A DNA stretch of 64,000 bases from Pseudomonadota bacterium (GTDB lineage Bacteria > Pseudomonadota > Gammaproteobacteria > JAADHS01): assembly GCA_021821045.1 (NCBI GenBank), contig JAKACW010000008.1, positions 33,760-97,759 of the forward strand, written 5' to 3'. Position numbers and translations under genes: made by a program. Numbering within the stretch: position 1 is the first letter of the stretch; every line of letters begins with the position of its first letter. Below are positions 53,419-62,509 of this stretch, in pieces. A model generated the notes under the pieces. That model was not told where the DNA came from and made no database searches. It saw only the letters and a list, made by a program, of their open reading frames with translations.

Positions 53419-55584
53419 ATGATCAGGGAATTTCTTCGCTATCCAGGGCGCCTTCGGTTTTTCGCCGCATTCGCTGCATTCATATGCTCCATTTCGGTCG
53501 CCCACGCCGGCCTTGACCAATGGACGACGGTGGGCAACGTGGGCGGAGCCGTCCAAGCGCTCGCCGTCGATCCGAGCAACGGCAATAATGTCTACGCTGG
53601 AACCAGCAACGGCGGCGTGTACAAATCCAGCGACAGCGGAGTCACCTGGACGGCAAGCAACACAGGGCTGGACTACCTCAACATTCAAGCCATCACCGTC
53701 GACCCCAATACCTCGACGACGATTTTCATCGGCACGGGCGGCGGCGGCGTCTACAAATCCACCGACGGCGGCGCCAACTGGAGCGCAATCAATACGGATC
53801 TAAAGAATCTCAACGTCTACGCGGTGCGCATGCATCCGACGGACTCCAACACGTTGTATGCCGCCACCTTCGGCAGCGTATTCAAGAGCGCCGACGGTGG
53901 TGCAAGCTGGACCGCCGTGCGCGGATCGCATCCGAACGTCCTTAACGACAATGCGATCTACGATCTGGCGATCGATCCCAGCAATCCGACTCGACTCTAC
54001 GTCAGCACCCATAGCTCCGGAATATTTCGCTCGGCCAGCTCGGGAACCGCATGGACGGACTGCGCTGGCGCGACCCAACTTACTAATAAAAACATCCGCG
54101 CACTTGCCATCAATGCCGCAGGCACGACGTTGATGGCGGCGTCGCAAGGGGCGGGCGTGTTCAGGGGCAACGGCGTCGATGGCGGCTGCGGCGCGGTCAA
54201 CTGGACCAGCACCGGCACAACGGGCCTCACCAATCAGACCATCCGCACCCTCGCCATGCCGGCCAACGACACAACGCGACTTTACGCCGGCACCAACAGG
54301 GGTTTGTTTCTCTCAACGGACAGCGGAGCGAACTGGACTGAAGTCATTGCCGGCGAATCGATCCTGTCGCTCGCCATCGACCCCACAACGACGACCAATG
54401 TCTATGCGGGCACGGCCACTGGGGTCTTTACCAGCACCGATGGCGGCACCACGTGGTCGGTCAGCCGCACCGGCATGAGCGCCCAGCGCATAACAGACGT
54501 CGCCATTGTCGCCGCCAGTCCGACATTGGCCGTGGCCGGCGCTTTGGGCGGTGGCTTCCTGCGCACCAGCGACGGCGGCGCGACATGGGAGTACGCCAAC
54601 ACCGGGTTGGACGATTTGGACGTACTCGCGGTCGCGGTCGATTCGCAAGGCAGCGCACTGGGCAGTCTGATCGTTTATGTCGGCACGGCGCGGGCGGGCG
54701 TGTTCAGCAGCGCCGACGGCGGCACCACCTGGACCCAGCGCGACGTTGGACTAAGCGATCCCAACATCAGCTCATTGGCGATCCACCCCACCGACCCGCT
54801 CGTGTTATACGCCGGCTCGATGACGGGCGTGAACGTCTCCACCGACGGCGGTGCGACATGGCGAACGCCCACGACCGGCATGATCGACGCGACCGGCGTC
54901 AAACAAAGCAGCGTGGAAGTCGATGCCGTGGCCATCGATCCCTCGGCCACTGCTACGCTTTATACATCGACTTCCGCCAGCGGCGTTTTCAAAAGCACCG
55001 ATACCGCAACAACCTGGGCCCATAGCTCGAACGGGCTGGACAACCTGTCCGTCTACAGCATCGCGGTGGACCCCGGCAATCCCAATCGCCTCTATGCCGG
55101 CACCAACGGCAGCGGCGTTTTCATCAGCGACGACGCGGGAACGACCTGGACAGACTCCAATTCCGGACTCACGGATCTCAACGTCAACGAGCTGCTGATC
55201 GACCCCGCCACGCCGACCACACTGTACGCGGCGACCGAAGGCGGCGGCGTGTTTAAATCCACCGACAGCGGCGCCTCGTGGACCGCCATCAATACCGACC
55301 TCGCCGACCTCACCATTGGCAGCCTCGCAGTGTCCACCAGCACCACGCCGCCGACCGTGTGGGCCGCCACTAGCGGGTCAGGCATTGTGGAAATTCAGTC
55401 AACCGCGACATCGCCCGGGCCGGCCAACCCGCTGCCAAGCACCCCGACACAAAGTGGGAACGACGGCGGTGGCGGCGGTTGTATCGCATTTCTTTTGCTG
55501 TTAGTTCCCGGACTGCACGTTTTGCGGCGCCGGCAGCGCTTCGCCGACCGACCCGGTTTGCCCGCCATCATCTTATCAATTTGA
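53419..55584 (+). CDS. BNR/Ycf48-type beta-propeller surface protein with C-terminal sorting signal
   Basis: A 721-residue exported protein: signal peptide (FFAAFAAFICSISVAHAG) and about 13 repeats of around 45 residues built on the BNR pattern (KSTDGGANWSAI, SADGGTTWTQ, STDSGASWTAI). They make large propellers like sortilin or Ycf48 domains. The last 45 residues form a tripartite sorting tail: spacer, Gly5-Cys (683-688), hydrophobic helix IAFLLLLVPGLHVL, then RRRQR. This resembles GlyGly-CTERM/MYXO-CTERM type signals processed by rhombosortase-like enzymes at the cell envelope. Ligand unknown. Confidence 0.85.
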   Translation: MIREFLRYPGRLRFFAAFAAFICSISVAHAGLDQWTTVGNVGGAVQALAVDPSNGNNVYAGTSNGGVYKSSDSGVTWTASNTGLDYLNIQAITVDPNTSTTIFIGTGGGGVYKSTDGGANWSAINTDLKNLNVYAVRMHPTDSNTLYAATFGSVFKSADGGASWTAVRGSHPNVLNDNAIYDLAIDPSNPTRLYVSTHSSGIFRSASSGTAWTDCAGATQLTNKNIRALAINAAGTTLMAASQGAGVFRGNGVDGGCGAVNWTSTGTTGLTNQTIRTLAMPANDTTRLYAGTNRGLFLSTDSGANWTEVIAGESILSLAIDPTTTTNVYAGTATGVFTSTDGGTTWSVSRTGMSAQRITDVAIVAASPTLAVAGALGGGFLRTSDGGATWEYANTGLDDLDVLAVAVDSQGSALGSLIVYVGTARAGVFSSADGGTTWTQRDVGLSDPNISSLAIHPTDPLVLYAGSMTGVNVSTDGGATWRTPTTGMIDATGVKQSSVEVDAVAIDPSATATLYTSTSASGVFKSTDTATTWAHSSNGLDNLSVYSIAVDPGNPNRLYAGTNGSGVFISDDAGTTWTDSNSGLTDLNVNELLIDPATPTTLYAATEGGGVFKSTDSGASWTAINTDLADLTIGSLAVSTSTTPPTVWAATSGSGIVEIQSTATSPGPANPLPSTPTQSGNDGGGGGCIAFLLLLVPGLHVLRRRQRFADRPGLPAIILSI

Positions 55585-55677
55585 ATACTACGCCTTTTGC
55601 GGTCCTAACAGAATCGCCGTTCCAGCCGTAACCTTTGGTTGAACACGCAGCTTTGGCTCCTACAGGATGATCAGTGC

Positions 55678-56865
55678 ATGGACGCTTCGCGCTACAGCGC
55701 CATTGACGAATACACGCTTCAGGAATTGATTCGCCAGTACTCGGCCGCGACGCCGCCCGAGCGCATCGCCATCATGGCCACGCTCTACGATGCCGGCGTG
55801 ATGCCGCCGTATGAAGTCGCCCTGCGCGCGGTCACCGACGAATCGGCCTTGGTGCGGCGCTGGATGGCGCGCAACTCGCGTTACCTCGACTATCGGGATT
55901 CGGTTGACGGTATCGACAGCTCCGACGACTTGCAGCGTTTCAACCTCCTGCTGCCACTACTCAACGATAGCGACGACTTCGTGCGGGCATCTCTGTACGA
56001 GAACCGCTACATTTTTTCGGATGTCAGCGTCGACGAATGGCACGAGATGTTTTCCGACGCCTCACATCTCGAACGGCTGGCCATGGTGCGCAATCCGCGA
56101 ACCCATGGGGCGCTCGGTCTGCTGGAAGCGCTGTTCGAACCGGAAAGCACCCATCTCGGACTGTCGCTCGCCCAACGGGAGCAAATCGTCAGCGCACTGC
56201 TCGTCTCACGGCAAGCGCTGACCGAACATCACCGCAACGGCGCCGATCTGCCCCCGGAACCGTGGGACGCCCATCTGTTTTCCCATCTCTGGCGTCTGAT
56301 CAGCAAATGGCCGGCCGAGTCCCGCGTCAGGAAAAACATTCACCTCTACATCGGCACGACCATCAAGACCAAAGCCGGCATCTACCGACAGTGCAAACAG
56401 GCCACGTTCCGTGCCGACATTTTGCGCAACCTGGACCCGGATGACAGCGACACCCTCGAACTCGGCATGAAAGACCACGACAACTTGTGCCGTTTTCTTG
56501 CTTTCTCGAAAATTTCCCGACTCAACCAAGCGCGCCTGGAAGCCCTGCTCGATACCGAAGACGTCTATGCCATGCTGGGCCTCGCCGAGAACGAGACGTT
56601 AAGCGTCAGCCAATTAGAGGAAGTGAAGGATCGACTGTTTGGACTCGGCGCCCATGAGCAAGCGCGCTGGGCATCGGAAACCATCGATCGCATCAAACGC
56701 CGGCAACCGCCCCAAGATCCGGCTCAGCTATTCAGCCGCACCGACGAACCGGATCGATTTCTCGTCGATAAGATTAATACTCTGGGGAAGATCGTACTGG
56801 ACCTGCAGCGCGAACTGGATGCCATGCGCGAGCAAGTGGACTCCTCCCGCAAAATGAGACCGTAG
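55678..56865 (+). CDS. Large helical (HEAT-like) protein of unknown function
   Basis: A 395-residue cytoplasmic protein, mostly helical, with HEAT-like pairs in the first 150 residues (ALRAVTDESALVRRWMARNS; FNLLLPLLNDSDDFVRASLY) and a C-terminal coiled coil (DLQRELDAMREQVDSSR). No signal or catalytic motif. The ATG at 55678 was preferred to an upstream TTG at 55639. I do not recognise the family. It follows the propeller gene by 93 bp on the same strand and converges on the CnoX gene. Confidence 0.75.
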   Translation: MDASRYSAIDEYTLQELIRQYSAATPPERIAIMATLYDAGVMPPYEVALRAVTDESALVRRWMARNSRYLDYRDSVDGIDSSDDLQRFNLLLPLLNDSDDFVRASLYENRYIFSDVSVDEWHEMFSDASHLERLAMVRNPRTHGALGLLEALFEPESTHLGLSLAQREQIVSALLVSRQALTEHHRNGADLPPEPWDAHLFSHLWRLISKWPAESRVRKNIHLYIGTTIKTKAGIYRQCKQATFRADILRNLDPDDSDTLELGMKDHDNLCRFLAFSKISRLNQARLEALLDTEDVYAMLGLAENETLSVSQLEEVKDRLFGLGAHEQARWASETIDRIKRRQPPQDPAQLFSRTDEPDRFLVDKINTLGKIVLDLQRELDAMREQVDSSRKMRP

Positions 56866-56912
56866 CGAAATCGGGCGCCGGCCGCGAAACCTCGGGCGCC
56901 TGCGAAGCGGGC

Positions 56913-57773
56913 CTAATGGAGCAAGCTGGCCAATTGGCGGCGATACTGCGCCACCAATTCGCTTTCCGGCCCGAGCAGATCGAAAATCTCCACCATTCTT
57001 TTACGCGCGGCGCCATCCTGGAATTTCGAATCCCGCCGGTGCACCTCGATCAATTGGTGTAAAGCGCCACTAAAATCATTGGCCGCCGCCAGTCGCGCGG
57101 CCAGCTGCAATCGGGCATCCAATGCCATCGGATCCGCCGCGATGCGCCCTTCCAAATCGGCCTTGTCCGGCAACTCACGGGCTTGGCGCGCCAGACTCAG
57201 TCTCGACAGCAAATTTTGCGTATGCTCGTAGTCCAGGATCTCGCCCGTCAACCCATCAAGAAGCGCTCCCGCGCCGTCAATGTCGTTGCGATCGAGCAAT
57301 AATCCCGCCTTGAGCACACGCGCCTTTGCGTTGTCATTTTCGACGGCCAGAGCGTCGTCGAGTTTTTTCACCGCATCGTCCCAACGGCCTTGATTGACCA
57401 GGTCGTGAGCCTGTCTGACCAAGCGATCGCCGGCGCTGGGAATGTTGCGTTTCAAAAAGTCCCGCACATAGGTCTCACTCATGGCGCCGGAAAACTCATC
57501 GACGACCCCACCGTCAAAAAACGCCTTGACCGACGGAATGCCACGCACGCTGTACTTCACGCACAATGCTTGATTCTCATCCGCATTGACCTTGGCCAGA
57601 AAAAACCTGCCGGCGTATTCCTGCGCGAGTTTCTCGAGCAATGGCTTCAACATGCGGCATGGACCGCACCATGGCGCCCAAAAGTCCACCACGACCAAGC
57701 GCTCCCGCGATGCCTCCACGACCGCCCGATCGAACTCGGCCGCACTGATATCCGCTGCAAATACCTCGCTCAT
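56913..57773 (-). CDS. cnoX: Thioredoxin-TPR chaperedoxin (CnoX/YbbN family)
   Basis: A 286-residue protein. An N-terminal thioredoxin domain has the active site FWAPWCGPCRM (Cys36/Cys39) and cis-Pro loop RGIPSV. A TPR region follows from about 115 (GRWDDAVKKLDDALAVE). CnoX proteins protect folding substrates from oxidation and hand them to GroEL; here the CXXC is intact, so reductase activity is likely, unlike E. coli YbbN. Cytoplasmic. Confidence 0.88.
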   Translation of the reverse strand: MSEVFAADISAAEFDRAVVEASRERLVVVDFWAPWCGPCRMLKPLLEKLAQEYAGRFFLAKVNADENQALCVKYSVRGIPSVKAFFDGGVVDEFSGAMSETYVRDFLKRNIPSAGDRLVRQAHDLVNQGRWDDAVKKLDDALAVENDNAKARVLKAGLLLDRNDIDGAGALLDGLTGEILDYEHTQNLLSRLSLARQARELPDKADLEGRIAADPMALDARLQLAARLAAANDFSGALHQLIEVHRRDSKFQDGAARKRMVEIFDLLGPESELVAQYRRQLASLLH

Positions 57774-57824
57774 AAACTCCCCGTGCCGCGCCTGCCGTCG
57801 ACCATTCCGCCGATTTTACCGCAT

Positions 57825-58364
57825 CTAAAACGACGAACCAGGTTCCTTCAAGAATGCTTCCTCGGCGGGTGTCGACACCCGCCCCAACAGGCGATTCCGA
57901 TGCGGATAGCGCCCGAAGCGCGCGATGATCGCCTTATGCTTTTTCTCGAAATCCAAATTGCCCTCCAGTCCGGGAGCGGCATAGAGCCTTTCAGCCTGCT
58001 CGTGAATCGCCAGTGACTCGCTGTGCATAAAGGGCAGGTACAGAAATGCCTTCCTTTCGACGGCCAAATCGCGGTCAATTCCGGCACCCACCGCCTCTTG
58101 GGCCAGTACCAGCGCCATGCCATCCCACGCAAACGCCCGCGGATCATCGCGATAGATGTTGCGCGAAAACTGATCCAATACAATGATCTCCGCCAAGCGC
58201 CCGGAGACGGACTCGCGCCACGGGAACAGCTCGCCCTTGGTCGCGGCATCGTGCACTCGCCCAAACCGCTCGCGTATCGTATTATCGAACGCAGCGTCCT
58301 TCGCCCACCATAGTTTGTGGTCGATCTCATCGAACCAGAACGCGATGATTTCGGTAAAGTTCAT
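57825..58364 (-). CDS. DUF924-family protein
   Basis: A 179-residue protein of the DUF924 family, recognised by IIAFWFDEIDHKLWWAKDAA near the start, IIVLDQFSRNIYRDDPRAFA and FLYLPFMHSESL. The family is helical and TPR-like with no agreed function. The ATG at 58364 was chosen; a TTG seven codons upstream would touch the start of the divergent amphi-Trp gene. Confidence 0.85.
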   Translation of the reverse strand: MNFTEIIAFWFDEIDHKLWWAKDAAFDNTIRERFGRVHDAATKGELFPWRESVSGRLAEIIVLDQFSRNIYRDDPRAFAWDGMALVLAQEAVGAGIDRDLAVERKAFLYLPFMHSESLAIHEQAERLYAAPGLEGNLDFEKKHKAIIARFGRYPHRNRLLGRVSTPAEEAFLKEPGSSF

Positions 58365-58384
58365 CGACAAAAAGAGTATCCCCA

Positions 58385-58606
58385 ATGACGAAGAAGAACA
58401 ATCGCGACATTGAGAAGGTTTATTCCACTGGCGAATTCGTCGCCAAATTGCGCCGTCTGGCCGACGCCCTGGAATCGGGGGAAAAATTCGAAATCCAAGT
58501 CGCAGGCGAGCGGATCTATGTGCCCGTGCGCGCCGAGTTTAATATCGAGCATGAGCGCGAGGGCGCGAACGAGGAAATCGAATTTCAGATAAAGTGGACG
58601 AACTGA
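58385..58606 (+). CDS. Amphi-Trp domain protein
   Basis: A 73-residue protein matching the amphi-Trp domain, found in both Archaea and Bacteria. It has a helix with KLRRLADALESG, strands FEIQVAGERIYVPVRAEFNI and the closing IEFQIKW, whose Trp names the family. Function unknown. It starts 57 bases before hypA on the same strand and could be co-transcribed with the hyp genes. Confidence 0.85.
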   Translation: MTKKNNRDIEKVYSTGEFVAKLRRLADALESGEKFEIQVAGERIYVPVRAEFNIEHEREGANEEIEFQIKWTN

Positions 58607-58662
58607 GACCTCGCGATAGCGACTAAGCTACGCGCACCGTCTCAATCTTGCGGGACGATGAC

Positions 58663-59004
58663 ATGCACGAATTCTCCCTCTGCAACAGCGTGATGAGAAT
58701 CATCGAGCGGCAGGCCTCGGCCACCGGCTTTGCCCGCGTCAACTCAGTGCGCCTGGAAATCGGCGCTCTAGCAAACGTTGAGATCGATGCGCTGCGCTTC
58801 AGTTTCGCCGCCACGTCGCGGGGCACCATCGCCGACGGCGCGCGATTGGAGATCATCGAAACACCCGCCTATGCCTGGTGTCCCGAATGCGCCGGCGAGG
58901 TCATTGTCAAAAGCCGGATCGAGGGCTGCCCCGTTTGCGCGGCGACATTGGTCAACCTTCGGGGCGGCGACATGCTTCACGTCAGAGAAATGGAGGTGGA
59001 ATAG
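58663..59004 (+). CDS. hypA: Hydrogenase nickel-insertion protein HypA
   Basis: A 113-residue protein starting MHEFSLC, where His2 is the nickel ligand. Its zinc-binding loop is CPEC...CPVC (Cys73, 76, 89, 92). With HypB it delivers Ni to [NiFe] hydrogenase. The ATG at 58663 is fixed by the MHE start. It is first of the hypABFCD set, one base from hypB. Confidence 0.95.
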   Translation: MHEFSLCNSVMRIIERQASATGFARVNSVRLEIGALANVEIDALRFSFAATSRGTIADGARLEIIETPAYAWCPECAGEVIVKSRIEGCPVCAATLVNLRGGDMLHVREMEVE

Positions 59005-59005
59005 C

Positions 59006-59788
59006 ATGTGCGTAGCCTGTGGCTGTTCCAACTCGACATTCTCCCTCGCGCCGCCTGTCCAGCACACCCGCCGCGACGGTGCGCGCACGCTGTCGGTCGA
59101 AGAAGCTGTACTGGCCGAAAATGACCGTTACGCCCGCATCAACCGCAAACTGCTTGCGGCGCGGGGCATCACCGCGCTGAACTTCTTGTCCAGCCCCGGC
59201 TCCGGCAAGACCACGCTATTGGTCAACACAATCAAAGCGCTTGCAAGTCGTTACAGCATTGGGGTGATCGAAGGCGATCAACAAACCGACCGCGACGCGG
59301 CGCGTATTCGTGAGACCGGCGCGGCCGCCGTGCAAATCAACACGGGCAAGGGGTGTCATCTCGACGCGCTCATGGTCGGCCGCAGCTTCGATCAATTGGG
59401 TCTGCATGATGACGGTCTTTTGTTCATCGAGAACGTGGGCAACTTGGTCTGCCCGGCGGAATTCGATCTCGGAGAAAGCGCCAAAGTCGTCATTCTGTCC
59501 GTCACCGAGGGCGAGGATAAGCCGCTCAAGTATCCCAACATGTTTCACGCGGCGGACGTCGTGCTGATCAACAAAATCGACCTGCTGCCTCACCTCACTT
59601 TCGACATGACTCAGTGCCGCGAATACATCAAGCGCGTCAACTCTCGCGCGCCGATCATCAGCGTCTCGGCCACGCATGGCGAAGGCATGACGCAATGGCT
59701 GGAATGGATCGAAGCGAGTCACCGAGCGAAATCGCTCGACCCGTCGCTTGCTTCGCCCGGTGACCGTCAGATCGGCGGCACGACCTAG
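59006..59788 (+). CDS. hypB: Hydrogenase nickel-incorporation GTPase HypB
   Basis: A 260-residue SIMIBI GTPase. The N-terminal CVACGC motif binds nickel; the P-loop is LSSPGSGKTTL (about 61-71). The interface metal site is in GKGCHLDA (Cys117/His118), and NLVCP carries a third Cys. No His-rich stretch is present, so nickel storage is unlikely. GTP hydrolysis drives Ni transfer with HypA. Confidence 0.95.
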   Translation: MCVACGCSNSTFSLAPPVQHTRRDGARTLSVEEAVLAENDRYARINRKLLAARGITALNFLSSPGSGKTTLLVNTIKALASRYSIGVIEGDQQTDRDAARIRETGAAAVQINTGKGCHLDALMVGRSFDQLGLHDDGLLFIENVGNLVCPAEFDLGESAKVVILSVTEGEDKPLKYPNMFHAADVVLINKIDLLPHLTFDMTQCREYIKRVNSRAPIISVSATHGEGMTQWLEWIEASHRAKSLDPSLASPGDRQIGGTT

Positions 59789-59790
59789 CG

Positions 59791-62136
59791 ATGACACAGC
59801 CAAGTATCCAGCACGAGGGGGATCGACAACGCTGGCGCGTGCGAATCCGCGGGCAAGTCCAAGGCGTGGGTTTTCGCCCCTTCGTTTACCGCCTGGCGCT
59901 GGAACACGGCTTGAGCGGGTTTGTGCACAACGATGGCGATGGCGTGGAAGCGCAAGCCCAAGGCGAACGCCGCGCGTTCGATCGCTTTTGCGCGCAGTTG
60001 CGCCAAAATGCTCCGCCGCTGGCGCGCATCGATGGCATCGACATTACCGAGCTGACCATCGACACGTCCGCCCGCGGATTTCGTATCGAGCCTAGCCGCC
60101 ACGACAAGGTTCACACCGGGATCACACCTGATAGCGCGGTGTGCAGCGCCTGCCTGGACGAGCTGTTCGATCCGCTCGACCGGCGCTACCGCTACCCCTT
60201 CATCAACTGCACCCATTGCGGCCCCCGCTATACCATCACCTCTCGATTACCCTATGATCGGTCCCACACGAGCATGTCTCGGTTCACCCTCTGCGCCGCG
60301 TGCGCCGAAGAATACGACGATCCCCGGGATCGGCGTTTTCACGCCCAACCCAACGCTTGCGCCGAGTGCGGGCCGAGGCTCACGCTGTGCGACGCGGACG
60401 GCACACCCATCGCATCCAACGATCCCATCGCCGATGCACTGGCCCGACTACAGGCTGGGCAACTCATCGCGATCAAAAGTCTGGGAGGATTCCACATCGC
60501 TTGCGACGCCCGCAACGCCAAAAGTGTTGCACGGCTGCGCGCAAACAAGCAGCGGGAAGGCAAACCCTTCGCGGTCATGGGCGCCAACCGTGCCAGCTTT
60601 GACCAAGTCGCTGCGTTGGATGATGCAGCAGCGGAATTGCTGGCGTCGCAAGAACGGCCCATCGTTCTGGCGGCGAAACGACCCGCTTGCGACGAGCTGA
60701 TGCCCGGTGTCGCGCCGGACGTGCCGTGCATCGGGGTCATGCTGCCCTACACGCCGCTGCATTATTTGTTGTTCCACGAGGCCGCGGGACGTCCGGACGG
60801 CGCGGATTGGCTGAAAGAACGACAACCACTGCTGCTCGTCATGACCAGCGCAAACCCCAACGGCGAGCCGCTGGCCAAGGACAACAAGGAAGCCATTGAG
60901 CGCCTGCACGGTATCGTCGACAGTTTTCTACTCAATGATCGCGAGATCGTGGTGCGCTGCGATGACAGCGTAATTCGCGCCGACGGCGCACAGCCGATCG
61001 TCGTCCGTCGCGCCCGAGGTTTTACGCCGCAGGCTATTCCCCTGGCCGGCACGGGGCCGGACGTGCTGGCTTGCGGCCCCTGGTACAAGAACACAGTATG
61101 CGTGACGCGGGACAATGAGGCGTTCTTGTCTCAGCACATTGGCGATTTGGATCATCGAGCCGCGTGCAATTTGCTCAGTGAGACCGTCGCCCATTTGGTC
61201 GCCGTGCTGGATCTTCAACCGCATGTCGTCGCCCACGACCTGCACCCTGATTTTTTCAGCACAACCTTCGCCGAGCGCTTCGCCCAGCAGCACGGCTTGC
61301 CCACCGTAGCAGTGCAACATCATCACGCCCATGCCGCCGCCGTCATGGCGGAGCACGGCATCACACGGCCCGTGCTTGCCCTGACGCTCGATGGCATCGG
61401 TCTCGGCAATGATGGCAGTCTGTGGGGCGGCGAACTGTTAATCGTGGACGGTTCGCGTTGCGAGCGAGTCGGACATTTTCGCCCGTTGCCCTTGCCCGGC
61501 GGCGATCGCGCGGCGCGCGAGCCCTGGCGCATGGCCGCGGCTGCGCTATACGCCCTTGGCCGAGACGAAGAGATCGCGCGGCGTTTTCCAAAACAGTCCG
61601 GCGCCGACACGTTGACTGACATGTTGCGGCGCAACGTAAACTGCCCGGCCACCTCCAGCGCCGGCCGTCTATTCGACGCGGCGGCGGGTTTGCTTGGATT
61701 GTATCCGGTCACTCATTTCGAAGGCCAAGCGGCGATGCATTTTGAGCAGCTCGCGTTACAGCATGGCGCGGCTCCGGCGTGGCCGGAAGGGTTTTGTATC
61801 AACCGCGGCAACGGCAAGCTGATTCTGGATTTCCTCCCCTTGCTCGAACGTTTGACAGGCGAAAGCGATGTCGCGCGTGGCGCCGCGGTGTTTCATTCCA
61901 CTTTGGTGCACGCGTTGGCATCCTGGGTCCTTGATGCGGCGCAAGCGCGCCAACTCCCTGACGTCGTGTTAGCCGGCGGCTGTTTCCTCAACCGTCTACT
62001 GGCCGATGGATTGCGCACCGCGCTGTGTGAGCATGGGTTGCGGGTCTATCAAGCGCAACGTGTGCCGCCTAATGACGGTGGCATCAGTCTGGGACAGGCC
62101 TGGGTGGCGCGGCAAGCTGGGGAGGCTAAGCAATGA
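59791..62136 (+). CDS. hypF: Carbamoyltransferase HypF
   Basis: A 781-residue enzyme that makes the CN ligands of the [NiFe] site from carbamoyl phosphate. Domains in order: acylphosphatase (RIRGQVQGVGFRPFVYRLA, about 17-100), double zinc finger (CSACLDELFD, CTHCGP, CAACAEEYDD, CAECGP), YrdC-like domain (AGQLIAIKSLGGFHIACDA), and a Kae1-like domain with HHHAHAAAVMAEHG and LTLDGIGLGNDGSLWGGELL. Length is normal. It starts two bases after hypB. Confidence 0.95.
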   Translation: MTQPSIQHEGDRQRWRVRIRGQVQGVGFRPFVYRLALEHGLSGFVHNDGDGVEAQAQGERRAFDRFCAQLRQNAPPLARIDGIDITELTIDTSARGFRIEPSRHDKVHTGITPDSAVCSACLDELFDPLDRRYRYPFINCTHCGPRYTITSRLPYDRSHTSMSRFTLCAACAEEYDDPRDRRFHAQPNACAECGPRLTLCDADGTPIASNDPIADALARLQAGQLIAIKSLGGFHIACDARNAKSVARLRANKQREGKPFAVMGANRASFDQVAALDDAAAELLASQERPIVLAAKRPACDELMPGVAPDVPCIGVMLPYTPLHYLLFHEAAGRPDGADWLKERQPLLLVMTSANPNGEPLAKDNKEAIERLHGIVDSFLLNDREIVVRCDDSVIRADGAQPIVVRRARGFTPQAIPLAGTGPDVLACGPWYKNTVCVTRDNEAFLSQHIGDLDHRAACNLLSETVAHLVAVLDLQPHVVAHDLHPDFFSTTFAERFAQQHGLPTVAVQHHHAHAAAVMAEHGITRPVLALTLDGIGLGNDGSLWGGELLIVDGSRCERVGHFRPLPLPGGDRAAREPWRMAAAALYALGRDEEIARRFPKQSGADTLTDMLRRNVNCPATSSAGRLFDAAAGLLGLYPVTHFEGQAAMHFEQLALQHGAAPAWPEGFCINRGNGKLILDFLPLLERLTGESDVARGAAVFHSTLVHALASWVLDAAQARQLPDVVLAGGCFLNRLLADGLRTALCEHGLRVYQAQRVPPNDGGISLGQAWVARQAGEAKQ

Positions 62137-62154
62137 CCGCGCACCGCACCGCCC

Positions 62155-62233
62155 GTAGGAGCGGATTCATCCGCGATTCTTCGCCCGAGCTGGCGCCGAG
62201 TCCGATTCCATCGCGGATAAATCCGCTCCTACG
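62155..62233. repeat. REP-type repeat cluster 9 (inside the hyp operon)
   Basis: A direct core (GTAGGAGCGGATTCATCCGC) and an inverted core (AATCCGCTCCTAC) form a symmetrical pair between hypF and hypC. This is the GTAGGAGCGG variant, unlike most clusters in the window. Confidence 0.87.
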
Positions 62234-62260
62234 TCAGCGTAGCCAAAAAGGATTGCTTTC

Positions 62261-62509
62261 ATGTGTCTAGCCGTTCCCGCTAGAGTAGTCGAACTGCAAG
62301 ACGACGACATAGCAATCGTCGATTTGGGCGGCGTGCGCAAAGAGGTGTGCACCACATTGGTAACGGACGTGAGGGTCGGCGACTACTTGATCATCCACGT
62401 CGGTTTCGCCCTGACGCGGCTCGACCCCGAAGAAGCGGAAAAGACTTTAGCCCTCATTCGGGCACTGACCCAAAGATTCGACATAACTATGCCGGAGGCG
62501 GGAACATGA
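62261..62509 (+). CDS. hypC: Hydrogenase maturation chaperone HypC
   Basis: An 82-residue protein with the HypC start MCLAVPARVV (Cys2 binds the Fe(CN)2CO precursor) and DLGGVRKEVCTTL. It works with HypD to carry iron to the large subunit. AAAGGA lies eight bases upstream. Its stop overlaps the hypD start (ATGA). Confidence 0.95.
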   Translation: MCLAVPARVVELQDDDIAIVDLGGVRKEVCTTLVTDVRVGDYLIIHVGFALTRLDPEEAEKTLALIRALTQRFDITMPEAGT

